Below are positions 25,829-34,138 of a stretch of DNA of 63,227 nt, piece by piece. Under the pieces are notes generated by a model that saw only the letters and a program-made list of their open reading frames with translations, did no database searches and was not told where the DNA came from. A program made the translations under genes and the position numbers. Location of the stretch: NCBI GenBank assembly GCA_019239415.1, contig JAFAZW010000063.1, positions 1 to 63,227 of the forward strand, given 5' to 3'. The stretch is from Alphaproteobacteria bacterium (lineage in GTDB: Bacteria; Pseudomonadota; Alphaproteobacteria; Sphingomonadales; Sphingomonadaceae). Numbering within the stretch: position 1 is the stretch's first letter; every line of letters starts with the position of its first letter.

Positions 25829-26140
25829 TCACCAGCGGCGGCGAGCCTCGACTGCCGCTTCGGTCATGACGGCGACGAGCATCACGAGCGCGCCGCCCCA
25901 CCAGGGCCATTCGCCCCACCGGCCCGCCGGATAGTCGCGGCCCAGCGGGGAGTAAGAGAGGCCGAAGCAAAGCAGGGCGCTCGCCACGAAAGCCATCCAG
26001 AGCGGCCTCGCCTGCTTCGGCAGACGGGGCGCCGGCTTCGACGCCGTCTGCAGGGCAGCGTCCGGTCCGAGAAAGGTCCAGGCGAGGACGTCGAACAGAT
26101 TCGACACCGCTCCAGCTCCGGTTGACGGCGCCGTTGCCAT
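25829..26140 (-). CDS. Small membrane protein of unknown function
   Basis: This 103-residue protein has two hydrophobic helices at about 48-65 (LWMAFVASALLCFGLSY) and 78-97 (WGGALVMLVAVMTEAAV). No family was recognised. It diverges from the DUF1801 gene across 54 bp. The 130 bp between it and tatD show nothing recognisable. Confidence 0.6.
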   Translation of the reverse strand: MATAPSTGAGAVSNLFDVLAWTFLGPDAALQTASKPAPRLPKQARPLWMAFVASALLCFGLSYSPLGRDYPAGRWGEWPWWGGALVMLVAVMTEAAVEARRRW

Positions 26141-26194
26141 GCGCACGATTGGTAGCATCGCAGGTCTGTCGAGTCGAAACGAGCGGGAGTCGGC

Positions 26195-26599
26195 ATGAGG
26201 GAAGACATGGGTGAAGGGTCGCCGGCGCGCCGGATCGACGGCCGCATCGCCGAGCTCGGCGATTGGCGGGGCGAGACGCTCGCGAGGGTGCGGGCGCTGA
26301 TCCGCGACGCGGTGCCCGGCGTCGAGGAGACGTGGAAGTGGCGGGGCGTGCCGGTGTGGGAGAAGGACGGCATCCTGTGCACCGGCGAGACGTACAAGGC
26401 TGTGGTGAAGCTCACCTTCGCCCACGGCGCGGCGCTCGAGGATCCCACGGGTCTGTTCAATGCGAGCCTGGAGGGCAATGTCCGGCGGGCGATCGACCTG
26501 CGCGAGGGCGAGGCGATCGACGAAGCGGCGTTCAAGGCACTGATGCGCGCCGCGGCGGCGTTCAACGCAGCGCGGGCCGTTGCGCGGAAGCAAGGCTGA
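26195..26599 (+). CDS. DUF1801 domain protein
   Basis: This 134-residue protein of the DUF1801/YdhG type has the characteristic ETWKWRGVPVWEKDG and YKAVVKLTFAHGA segments. Function is unknown in the family. GGGAG stands 6 nt before the ATG. A strong hairpin follows at 26624-26648. Confidence 0.82.
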   Translation: MREDMGEGSPARRIDGRIAELGDWRGETLARVRALIRDAVPGVEETWKWRGVPVWEKDGILCTGETYKAVVKLTFAHGAALEDPTGLFNASLEGNVRRAIDLREGEAIDEAAFKALMRAAAAFNAARAVARKQG

Positions 26600-26623
26600 G
26601 GCATAGTGGCAGGCGCCGCACCC

Positions 26624-26648
26624 GCTCCTCCCGGTCCCGGGGAGGAGC
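26624..26648. terminator. Hairpin after the DUF1801 gene
   Basis: GCTCCTCCC and GGGAGGAGC form a perfect 9-bp stem with a 7-nt loop, 25 nt past the stop. There is no T-run. The C-rich/G-rich arms resemble the first hairpin of the family C repeats. Confidence 0.55.
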
Positions 26649-26712
26649 GAGGGCCGCGCTAACCGATCCTTATCTCTCTTGGGGCATGAGGGCCTCGACG
26701 AGGAGCGCTGCC

Positions 26713-27075
26713 ATGGCGGGATCGAAGGTGCTGAAGCTGGTCCGCGACGCATTGCGCGGAGATCGCCGCCGCGCGGCGCGCTACCGCGTCGCCCTCGGCG
26801 CCGGCGTCGTCGACGCAGGCGCGACGATCGCCGTCACGATCCACGACTTGTCGCTGACCGGAGCTCTCGTGCAGGGCGAGCGCCTCCCGGCGGTCGGCAC
26901 CGGCGTCACCCTTACCCACGGCATGCTCGCCGAGCGCGCCACGCTCGCGTGGAAGGATGGGACGCAGGCGGGCCTCCGCTTCGAGCGGCCGCTCGCCATC
27001 GAGCAGTTCTTCACCATCGTCCATTCCGCGCAATATGGCACACGCGGCGGCCTCAGCGGCACCCTCGCCGCCTGA
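26713..27075 (+). CDS. PilZ-domain protein, canonical c-di-GMP motif
   Basis: This 120-residue single-domain PilZ protein keeps both ligand motifs: the RxxxR element in RRRAARYR at about 15-22 and D-x-S-x-x-G in HDLSLTGALV. It probably binds cyclic di-GMP; partners are unknown. The start at 26713 is chosen because AGGAG stands 7 nt upstream; an ATG at 26686 has no such site. It converges on the Lrp gene with 2 bp between stop codons. Confidence 0.85.
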   Translation: MAGSKVLKLVRDALRGDRRRAARYRVALGAGVVDAGATIAVTIHDLSLTGALVQGERLPAVGTGVTLTHGMLAERATLAWKDGTQAGLRFERPLAIEQFFTIVHSAQYGTRGGLSGTLAA

Positions 27076-27077
27076 CC

Positions 27078-27563
27078 TCAGGCCGCACCGCCCCCGCCGA
27101 GGCCAAGCGGATAGGCGGTGCCGCTCTTCACCCGTTCCATCACGAACTGCGACGTGACGTTGCGCATCGGCACGGCCTCGACGAGACGACGGTAGAAGCG
27201 ATCGAAGTGCGCCATGTCGCGAACGGCGACCCGGAGCAGGTAATCCGTCTCGCCGGCCATCCGGAAGATGTCGAGCACCTCCGGGATCTGCGAGACGGTG
27301 GCGGCGAAATGGGTGAGCCACGTCTCGCTGTGGTCGCGCGCCTCGATCGCGACGAAGACGCTGAGGCCGAGGCCCACCGCCTCGGGATTGAGGATGGCGA
27401 CGGTGCGCTCGATCACCCCCTCGGCGCGCAGGCGCTGGATGCGCCGCCAGCAGGGAGTCTGCGACAGGCCGACCGCGTCGGCGATGTCCGCGACGGCGCG
27501 GGTGGCGTCCTCCTGCAGGAGAGCCAGAATCCGCCGGTCGGTCTCATCCAATGTGCGGGGCAT
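27078..27563 (-). CDS. Lrp/AsnC-family transcriptional regulator
   Basis: This 161-residue regulator has an N-terminal helix-turn-helix (about 4-60: LDETDRRILALLQEDATRAVADIA, then LSQTPCWRRIQRL) and a C-terminal AsnC ligand-binding domain (YLLRVAVRDMAHFDRFYRRL). Such proteins sense amino acids and often control the adjacent divergent gene. Here that is the symporter at 27730. The start MPRTLDETDRR is chosen by family fit. Confidence 0.93.
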   Translation of the reverse strand: MPRTLDETDRRILALLQEDATRAVADIADAVGLSQTPCWRRIQRLRAEGVIERTVAILNPEAVGLGLSVFVAIEARDHSETWLTHFAATVSQIPEVLDIFRMAGETDYLLRVAVRDMAHFDRFYRRLVEAVPMRNVTSQFVMERVKSGTAYPLGLGGGGAA

Positions 27564-27729
27564 TCTTAGAACTTTCTTCTCTTCGGCATGGCGATCTGGA
27601 GCAACCGCATGCTTTCTTTGGTGGGCCGGTTGCACGAGGCGCTCCGCGACCGCAAGTCTTTGGCGCCGTTAGTAGAAGATTCTTGCGGAATCGGACGGCG
27701 CGGATCCCGCTCCGGAGCACGTTTCTGTC
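27564..27729. promoter_or_regulatory. Divergent promoter region between the lrp-type gene and the symporter
   Basis: This 166-bp gap is less GC-rich at both ends. It has related short elements, TTAGAACTTTCTTC near the lrp start and AGTAGAAGATTCTTG near the symporter start. They may be Lrp-type operator halves. No exact consensus was found. Confidence 0.3.
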
Positions 27730-29043
27730 ATGTCGACCGCCGCCGCTTCCTCGAGATCGTCGTTCGGCGCGCTTGTGCTGCTCGGCATGGCGGCGGGCCT
27801 GGCGCTGGGCGCTGTCGTGCGGGTCTGGCCCGGGCACGCGGGCCCCCTCGCCACCGTGCTCGAGCTGACGGGCGCGAGCTTCGTCACCTTGCTCAAGGCG
27901 GTCGTGCCGCCGCTCGTGGTGACGGCCGTCATCGCCAGCGTTGGCCGCGCCGGCAGCCTTGCCGACGGGCCGCGGCTGGTGCTGAAGACGCTCGTCGGCT
28001 TCGCCGGGACGGCAGCGCTCGCCGTAGCGGTCGGGCTGGCGCTCGGCACGATGCTGGAGCCGGGACGCCACGCCGGCATCGCCGCCGCCGCCGCCGCGAC
28101 GCCTTCGACCGTTGGCGGATGGACCGATTTCCTCAAGAGCCTGGTGCCGGCCAACGTCCTCGGCTTGCAGGCATCGAGCAGCGCCGGCCCGGGCGGCGCG
28201 GTCAAGACGGCGCTCGGCTTCAACGTGCTGCAGCTGATGGTGATCAGCCTTGCGCTCGGCGTCGCGGCGCTGCGCGCAGGCGCACGGGGCGCAGCTCTGC
28301 TCGAGGCCGCCGAGACCGGTTATGCCTTGGTCAGGACCATTCTCGGCTGGGTGATCCGCCTGACGCCGATCGGCACCGCCGGCCTGCTCGGCACCGCCGT
28401 CGCCACTTACGGCTGGTCGTCCGTGGGCAGCCTCGGCGCGTTCGTGCTCGCCGTCTATCTTGGCCTCGCCGTCGTCCTGCTGCTCATCTATCCGGTGCTG
28501 CTGGCCGTACATGGCTTGTCGGTGCGCCGGTTCTTCGCGACGGCCTGGCCGGCCATCCAGCTCGGCTTCGTGTCGCGCTCGTCGCTTGGCACGCTGCCGG
28601 TGAGCGAGGAGCGGGCGCTCGCGCTCGGCGTGCCCAGGGACTATGCGGCCTTTGCGGTGCCGCTCGGCGCAACGACGAAGATGGACGGGTGCGCGGCCAT
28701 CTACCCCGCCGTGGCGTCTTTGTTCGTCGCCCAGTTCTACGGCGTACCGCTCGGCGCCTCGGCCTATCTGCTCATTGCTCTTGTTGCGGTCCTCGGCTCG
28801 ACCGCCACGGCCGGCGCGACCGGCGCCACGGTAATGCTGACCCTCACCCTCTCGACGCTCGGCCTGCCGCTCGAAGGGGCCGGCCTGTTGCTGGCGATCG
28901 ACCCGGTCCTCGACATGGGTAGGACGGCGGTGAACGTCGCCGGGCAGATCCTCGTCCCCTATCTCGTCGCCGCACGGGAGGGGATGCTGGAAGAGGCCGA
29001 CCCGCCGGTCGCCGGAAGCATCGGCGGGTTGACCCCCGCGTAA
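27730..29043 (+). CDS. Dicarboxylate/amino acid:cation symporter (DAACS family)
   Basis: This 437-residue inner-membrane transporter has about eight transmembrane segments. The DAACS signatures are present: the serine-rich loop SRSSLGTLPVS, the substrate-binding KMDGCAAIYP region and the terminal DPVLDMGRTAVNVAG. It probably imports C4-dicarboxylates, glutamate or neutral amino acids with sodium or protons. The exact substrate cannot be read from the sequence. The divergent Lrp-type gene is its likely regulator. Confidence 0.92.
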   Translation: MSTAAASSRSSFGALVLLGMAAGLALGAVVRVWPGHAGPLATVLELTGASFVTLLKAVVPPLVVTAVIASVGRAGSLADGPRLVLKTLVGFAGTAALAVAVGLALGTMLEPGRHAGIAAAAAATPSTVGGWTDFLKSLVPANVLGLQASSSAGPGGAVKTALGFNVLQLMVISLALGVAALRAGARGAALLEAAETGYALVRTILGWVIRLTPIGTAGLLGTAVATYGWSSVGSLGAFVLAVYLGLAVVLLLIYPVLLAVHGLSVRRFFATAWPAIQLGFVSRSSLGTLPVSEERALALGVPRDYAAFAVPLGATTKMDGCAAIYPAVASLFVAQFYGVPLGASAYLLIALVAVLGSTATAGATGATVMLTLTLSTLGLPLEGAGLLLAIDPVLDMGRTAVNVAGQILVPYLVAAREGMLEEADPPVAGSIGGLTPA

Positions 29044-29136
29044 AGTTTCGCGGCACTGAAATAGACTTCGCGCGTTAGGGCCGGCGATGACTTTCCGTGC
29101 CGTTGCGGGAAGCGACTCCAGAGTATCGGAGCCTGT

Positions 29137-29721
29137 ATGCGCGTGGCGTTCCTGCGTTTCGTGCGGCGCTTTACTGTTGCCGCTTCGCTTTTGCTCCTCC
29201 CCTTGAGCGTTGCCGAGGCCGCGACGGCGCTGACGCCGGCGACGGCGGCGAGCGCGGTCGCCCCGGGGCGGTTCGTCTGGCGCGGCGACGCGGCCGCCGC
29301 CGCGGCGGGGCCGGTGCGGGTGCTGGTCAGCCTGCCGCTGCAGATCGCCTTCGTGTTCAAGGGCGGCGCGCTGGTCGGCGTCTCCAGCGTCTCGTCCGGG
29401 GCCCCGGGCTACGACACGCCGACCGGGACCTTCGCGATCCTGCAGAAGGACAAGGACCACAAGTCCAACATCTACGACGATGCGCCGATGCCCTACATGC
29501 TGCGGCTGACCTGGGACGGCGTCGCGCTGCATGCCGGCAAGGTGACCGGCGAGCCGGCCTCGCACGGCTGCGTGCGTCTCCCCCTCGCCTTCGCGAAAAA
29601 GCTCTACGACCTGGCCGAGCTCGGCGCGACGGTGTCGGTGGTCGACGCGGTGCCGGACTTCGTCCAGCAGGCGCCGGCCGCGGAGGGCAACGCGGAGACG
29701 GCGGAAACGGCGAGCCGGTGA
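29137..29721 (+). CDS. L,D-transpeptidase (YkuD domain)
   Basis: This 194-residue exported enzyme cross-links peptidoglycan or attaches proteins to it. A signal peptide covers about 1-28 (SLLLLPLSVAEA). The YkuD catalytic motif is present with His132, His143 and Cys145 (PASHGCVRLP). GGAG stands 7 nt before the ATG. It converges on the GH1 gene across a 160-bp gap filled with palindromes. Confidence 0.9.
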   Translation: MRVAFLRFVRRFTVAASLLLLPLSVAEAATALTPATAASAVAPGRFVWRGDAAAAAAGPVRVLVSLPLQIAFVFKGGALVGVSSVSSGAPGYDTPTGTFAILQKDKDHKSNIYDDAPMPYMLRLTWDGVALHAGKVTGEPASHGCVRLPLAFAKKLYDLAELGATVSVVDAVPDFVQQAPAAEGNAETAETASR

Positions 29722-29725
29722 TTTT

Positions 29726-29787
29726 GGGGACAGTCACTGTGACTGTCCCACCTCACTGCGTCGGGGACGGTCACTGTGACTGTCCCC
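29726..29787. repeat. Pair of REP-like palindromes, family F
   Basis: Two near-identical palindromes with the core GACNGTCACTGTGACTGTCC lie at 29726-29750 and 29763-29787, separated by 12 bp. Short GGGGACAGTCAC palindromes resemble the REP elements that IS200-like TnpA_REP transposases recognise. No such transposase gene is in the window. Confidence 0.8.
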
Positions 29788-29801
29788 GCCGAAGCGCTAT
29801 C

Positions 29802-29837
29802 GGATCTCACAAGATCCGTTCGGGCTGAGCCGAACGG
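29802..29837. repeat. Two adjacent hairpins, including a minimal family A unit
   Basis: GGATCT-CACA-AGATCC (29802-29817) overlaps CCGTTCGG-GCTGAG-CCGAACGG (29816-29837). The second begins with the same 16 bases as the left arm of the family A element at 52638. It could also serve as a terminator for the convergent neighbours. Confidence 0.6.
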
Positions 29838-29882
29838 CGTTTCAGCATTAGGCGCCCAGACGGAGTGCCGATCCGTCCCGCC

Positions 29883-31331
29883 TCACACCATTTCGTTGCG
29901 GCGGATGAGCTCGCGGTACCAGGCGGCGCTCAGCTTCGGGATGCGGCGCTGAGTGGCGAAGTCGACATAGTGGATGCCGAAGCGCTTGCCGTAGCCGTCC
30001 GCCCACTCGAAATTGTCCATCAGGCTCCACAGGAAATAGCCCTTCAAGGGATAGCCCTCGCTGACCGCGCGGTGGAACTGGGCGATATAGTTCCTGAGGT
30101 ACATGACGCGGTCGCTGTCGTCGATGCGGCCGGCCACCAGCGGGTCGTCGGCCGAGCAGCCGTTCTCGGAGATGAAGAGCGCCTTTGGGTGCCAAAGCTC
30201 GCTGACATAGCGGACGGCCCAGTAGGCGACCTCCGGTCCGACGTAGAGCCAGGGAGAAGCCATGCGCGGCGAGCTCGGCAGATGCGGCAGGATCGCATAG
30301 CCGCGCCGCGATCCGGGATCGGCGCGCACATATTGGGGCTGGTAGACGTTGAGGCCGACGAAATCGACCGGGCTGCCGATCGCCTTCATGTCGCCCGGCT
30401 CCACCTTCGGCGCGCTCGCCCCCGCGGTCTCCAGATAGAAATCGCTGTAGCGGCCCTCCATCACCGCGCCGAGGAACATCGCATTGTCATCGCGGGTGGC
30501 GCGGCGGGCGGCGTCGATATGGTCGGGCGACTCGATGACGGGAACGGAGAAGACCGGGTTCTCCGCGAGCCCGACCTGCGTGCCCGGCCTTGCGAAGGCA
30601 CGAATCGCCTGGACGGCGAGGCCGTGAGCGAGGACGCCGTGGTGGCGGACCTGGTTCGCCTCGACGTCCGGAAGCTTGAGGCCCGGGGCGTGGATCCCCT
30701 CCTTGTGACCGAGGTCGGTGAAGCAGCGGAACTCGTTGGTCGTCATGAAGTGGCGGACGCGGTCCGACAGCTTCGACGTCGCATAGCCGGCATAATCGGC
30801 GAAGGCGCGGGCGGTGTCGCGATTGCGCCAGCCCCCCGGCAGCGCCTCCGGCAGGTCCCAGTGGAATAGGGTGACGTAGGGGGTGATGCCGTTCTCGAGC
30901 AGGTTGTCGACGACCCGCTGGTAATGGTCGATGCCCTTGGGGTTGGGCTTGCCGCGCCCTTCCGGAAAGATGCGCGCCCAGGCCAGCGACATCCGGTAGG
31001 TCGAGACGCCGAGCGCTTTGAGGAGCTTCGTGTCCTCGCGGAACAGACGATAGCTGTCGTCGGCGACGTCGCCGGTATCGCCGTTCGCGACCCGGCCGGG
31101 GGTGTGGGAGAAGACGTCCCAGTTGGTGACGCCGCGCCCGTCCTCCTTCACCGCCCCCTCGATCTGGTAGGCGGCGGTCGCGCAGCCCCACAGGAAGCCG
31201 GGTGGGAAGCGCAGGTGCCTCGGCGCGAGGGGAGCGGCCGCGGCGGTCGCCGCAGCCCCCTTCCCCGCCGCGGCGACCGCCGCCGCCGCGCCCAGCGCCT
31301 TGCCGATGTCGCGTCTCGAAATGCCCGTCAT
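29883..31331 (-). CDS. Tat-exported GH1 beta-glucosidase
   Basis: This 482-residue glycoside hydrolase family 1 enzyme has a twin-arginine signal (SRRDIGKALGAAAAVAAAGKG) at 5-25, so it is folded before export to the periplasm. The GH1 barrel begins RFPPGFLWGCATAAYQIEGA. The acid/base Glu200 sits in TTNEF rather than the usual TFNEP, and the nucleophile Glu389 is in FISENGC. The C-terminal FLWSLMDNFEWADGYGKRFG is typical of GH1. It probably cleaves beta-glucosides or related disaccharides. The start has GGAGAGG upstream. It diverges from the NYN gene. Confidence 0.93.
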   Translation of the reverse strand: MTGISRRDIGKALGAAAAVAAAGKGAAATAAAAPLAPRHLRFPPGFLWGCATAAYQIEGAVKEDGRGVTNWDVFSHTPGRVANGDTGDVADDSYRLFREDTKLLKALGVSTYRMSLAWARIFPEGRGKPNPKGIDHYQRVVDNLLENGITPYVTLFHWDLPEALPGGWRNRDTARAFADYAGYATSKLSDRVRHFMTTNEFRCFTDLGHKEGIHAPGLKLPDVEANQVRHHGVLAHGLAVQAIRAFARPGTQVGLAENPVFSVPVIESPDHIDAARRATRDDNAMFLGAVMEGRYSDFYLETAGASAPKVEPGDMKAIGSPVDFVGLNVYQPQYVRADPGSRRGYAILPHLPSSPRMASPWLYVGPEVAYWAVRYVSELWHPKALFISENGCSADDPLVAGRIDDSDRVMYLRNYIAQFHRAVSEGYPLKGYFLWSLMDNFEWADGYGKRFGIHYVDFATQRRIPKLSAAWYRELIRRNEMV

Positions 31332-31424
31332 CCATCCTCTCCGCTTTTTTGCGCTGCCTAGCACCGGCAGGCGAAAGTGCGAGAGAGATTTGAGTTGGGC
31401 CGGTTCGCCGCTACATGCGCAGGC

Positions 31425-32156
31425 ATGCCCGACATGCAACCGGCCCAGACGGGCAACATCGCGCTCCTCATCGATGCGGACAACGCCTCGCCCGACAGCC
31501 TCGACGCGGTGCTGACCGTGCTCGCCGAGCTCGGCACCGTGAACATCCGCCGCGCCTACGGCAATTGGCAGAAGCCGGCGCTCAAGGGCTGGTCGCAGAT
31601 GGTCCACCGCCACGCCATCGAGCCGCAGCAGCAGTTCGACCTCACGAAGGGCAAGAGCGCGACCGACATGAAGATGATCATCGACGCGATGGACCTGCTC
31701 TATCGCGGCCATGTCGATGGCTTCGGGCTGATGTCGAGCGACAGCGACTTCATGCCCCTCGCCATGCGCATCCGCCAGGACGGGCTCCCCGTCTACGGCT
31801 TCGGCGTCAAGGCGCGCACGCCCGAGCCGTTCCAGGCGGCCTGCACCCGCTTCATCGACGTCGCGGCTCTCACCGGCGCCGAGGAGCCCGAAGCGCCCCG
31901 GGACAAGGCCGCTCCGAAAAAGCTCGCCATCGACGAGGATCTCATCAAGCTGCTCGGCGCCGCCTTTCGCGCCTCCCAGCGCGACGGTCGCGGCTATGCC
32001 AGCATCGCCGAGGTCGGCAAGCGCGCGGGCAACCGCTCCAGCTTCGACGCGCGCAGCTACGGCTATGCCGACCTCGCCGAACTCATCGACGCCGTTCCCA
32101 ATTTTGCGACCGAGCGGCGCGAGGACGGACGGGTCTACGTGAAGCGGGTGCGGTAG
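31425..32156 (+). CDS. NYN-domain (LabA-like) RNase with C-terminal OST-HTH domain
   Basis: This 243-residue protein has an N-terminal NYN/PIN-like nuclease domain (about 10-140) with the acidic cluster LLIDADNAS (Asp17, Asp19) and SSDSDFMPLAMRIRQ. The C-terminal OST-HTH/LOTUS-type domain (about 165-243) has DGRGYASIAEVGKRAGNRSSFDARSYGY. LabA-like proteins are thought to act in RNA turnover; the target is unknown. The start at 31425 or the ATG three codons later are both possible. Confidence 0.85.
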   Translation: MPDMQPAQTGNIALLIDADNASPDSLDAVLTVLAELGTVNIRRAYGNWQKPALKGWSQMVHRHAIEPQQQFDLTKGKSATDMKMIIDAMDLLYRGHVDGFGLMSSDSDFMPLAMRIRQDGLPVYGFGVKARTPEPFQAACTRFIDVAALTGAEEPEAPRDKAAPKKLAIDEDLIKLLGAAFRASQRDGRGYASIAEVGKRAGNRSSFDARSYGYADLAELIDAVPNFATERREDGRVYVKRVR

Positions 32157-32344
32157 GAGGCGCCTGGCTTCGGCCTACCCTCAGCTGTCGCCCCGCTGGG
32201 CGGTCGCCACGCAATTGCTTGGGACATGAATATCGTCGCACTTCCGAGGACGTCCTCAAGGGACGGTTTGAGGCACTTCGCCACTTCGGCCGAGACGGTT
32301 TTCGACCAGCTAATGAAAACGCCGTGCCTATCAGCCTCCGCCAT
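32135..32344 (-). pseudogene. Truncated TIR-domain ORF downstream of ettA
   Basis: This 69-codon ORF starts 11 bp after the ettA stop with AGGAG about 8 nt before its ATG. Residues about 7-40 (HGVFISWSKTVSAEVAKCLK, then a segment ending ATIFMS) match the first strand and helices of TIR-like domains that begin F-I-S-W-S. The remaining 100 or so residues, including the catalytic glutamate region, are missing. The tail is unrelated and overlaps the 3' end of the NYN gene. It looks like the stump of a TIR defence or signalling gene, and the product may still be made. Local base composition is lower in GC than the flanks. Confidence 0.55.
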
Positions 32345-32355
32345 CCGGCAATCTC

Positions 32356-34035
32356 CTACCTCGTCAGCTTCCGGTACGTCATCCGGTGCGGCCGGTCCGC
32401 CTCGGGCCCGAGGCGCCGCAGCTTGTCTTCCTCGTACGCCTCGAAATTGCCCTCGAACCATTCGACGTGGCTGTCGCCCTCGAAGGCGAGGATGTGGGTG
32501 GCGAGGCGGTCCAAAAAGAAGCGGTCGTGGCTGATGACGACCGCGCAGCCGGCGAAATTCTCGAGCGCCTCCTCGAGCGCGCGCAAGGTCTCGACGTCGA
32601 GGTCGTTGGTCGGCTCGTCGAGCAGGAGGACGTTGCCGCCCTGCTGCAGCATCTTCGCCATATGGACGCGGTTGCGCTCGCCGCCCGAGATCTGGCCGAC
32701 CTTCTTCTGCTGGTCGCCGCCCTTGAAGTTGAACGCGCCGACATAGGCGCGGGTCGCCACCTCGTTCTTGCCGAGCCTGAAGACGTCGAGGCCGCCCGAG
32801 ACCTCCTCCCAGACGTTCTTGTTCGGATCGAGCGCATCCCGCGACTGGTCGACATAGCCGAGCTTGACCGTGTCGCCGATGTCGATCGCGCCGGAATCGG
32901 GCTGCTCCTGGCCGGTGATGAGCTTGAACAGGGTCGTCTTGCCGGCGCCGTTCGGGCCGATCACGCCGACGATGCCGCCGGGCGGCAGGCTGAACGACAG
33001 ATCGTCGAACAGGAGCTTGTCGCCATAGGCCTTGGTGAGACCCTTCGCCTCGATAACCTTGCCGCCGAGTCGCTCGGGAACCTGGATGAGGATCTGCGCC
33101 TTGCCCGGCGTGCGGTTCTCCTGCGCCTCGACCAGCTCGTCGAACGCGCGGATGCGGGCCTTCGACTTGGCCTGGCGCGCCTTGGGGGTGCGGCGGATCC
33201 ATTCGAGCTCGTCGGCGATCGCCTTCTGCTTGCCTTGCTCCTCGCGCTCCTCCTGCTCCAGCCTCTTCGCTTTCTTCTCCAAGTAGCCGGAATAGTTGGA
33301 TTCGTAGACGTAGTAGCGGCCGCGATCGAGCTCGAGCACCCAGTTCACGACATTGTCGAGGAAGTAGCGGTCGTGGGTGACGAGGATGACGTTGCCCGGA
33401 TAATCGACGAGGTGCTTTTCGAGCCACTGGACGCTCTCGGCGTCGAGGTGGTTGGTCGGCTCGTCGAGGAGCAGAATATCCGGCTTCTCGAGCAGCAGCC
33501 GGGTCAGCGCCACCCGCCGCTTCTCGCCGCCCGAGAGGTTCTCGACCGAGGCGTCGCCTGGCGGGCAGCGCAGCGCGTCCATGGCGATCTCGAGCTGGTT
33601 GTCCAGCGTCCAGCCGTCGACGGCGTCGATTTTTTCCTGAAGTTCGCCCATTTCGACCATAAGCGCGTCGAAATCGGCGTCCTCGGGCGGGTCGGCCATC
33701 AAAGCGGAGATGGCGTTGAAGCGGTCCATCATGTCGGCGACCGGGCGGACGCCGTCCATGACGTTCTCCTTGACGGTCTTCGAGGCGTCGAGCTGCGGCT
33801 CCTGCTCGAGATAGCCGACGCGGATCCCCTCCCCGGCCCAGGCCTCGCCCTGGAACTCGGTGTCGCGCCCGGCCATGATCTTCATCAAGGTCGACTTGCC
33901 CGAGCCGTTCGGCCCGATGATGGCGATCTTCGCGTCGGGATAGAATTGCAGGTGGATGCCGTTCAGGATCGGCTTGGGGGCGCCCGGAAAGGTCTTGGTC
34001 AGACCCTTCATGACGAAGCTATACTGTGCAGCCAT
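32356..34035 (-). CDS. ettA: Energy-dependent translational throttle ABC-F ATPase EttA
   Basis: EttA is an ABC-F protein that binds the ribosomal E site and gates entry into elongation according to ADP/ATP. The 559-residue protein has two ABC domains without membrane segments. Walker A motifs are GPNGSGKS (about 40) and GPNGAGKT (about 365). Signature motifs are LSGGEKRRV and ISGGERNRV, and both Walker B motifs read LLLDEPTN. The arm insertion and the charged coiled-coil linker (YLEKKAKRLEQEEREEQ) are present. Length and sequence fit the EttA subgroup. Confidence 0.96.
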   Translation of the reverse strand: MAAQYSFVMKGLTKTFPGAPKPILNGIHLQFYPDAKIAIIGPNGSGKSTLMKIMAGRDTEFQGEAWAGEGIRVGYLEQEPQLDASKTVKENVMDGVRPVADMMDRFNAISALMADPPEDADFDALMVEMGELQEKIDAVDGWTLDNQLEIAMDALRCPPGDASVENLSGGEKRRVALTRLLLEKPDILLLDEPTNHLDAESVQWLEKHLVDYPGNVILVTHDRYFLDNVVNWVLELDRGRYYVYESNYSGYLEKKAKRLEQEEREEQGKQKAIADELEWIRRTPKARQAKSKARIRAFDELVEAQENRTPGKAQILIQVPERLGGKVIEAKGLTKAYGDKLLFDDLSFSLPPGGIVGVIGPNGAGKTTLFKLITGQEQPDSGAIDIGDTVKLGYVDQSRDALDPNKNVWEEVSGGLDVFRLGKNEVATRAYVGAFNFKGGDQQKKVGQISGGERNRVHMAKMLQQGGNVLLLDEPTNDLDVETLRALEEALENFAGCAVVISHDRFFLDRLATHILAFEGDSHVEWFEGNFEAYEEDKLRRLGPEADRPHRMTYRKLTR

Positions 34036-34138
34036 GGCGGCGCCTGTCTCCGGTAACGATGGGGATGGAAAGTTCAGCGCTACCTAGTGTGCGGGGGCGG
34101 GATTGGCAAACCCACGGGCCGCTCCTAAGCCGCTCGCC

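Noticed and set aside
26624-26648. Hairpin after DUF1801 as another family C repeat
   Set aside because: The arms are similar in composition, but the second hairpin and the GGAGGGG tail are missing, so it is treated as a simple terminator.
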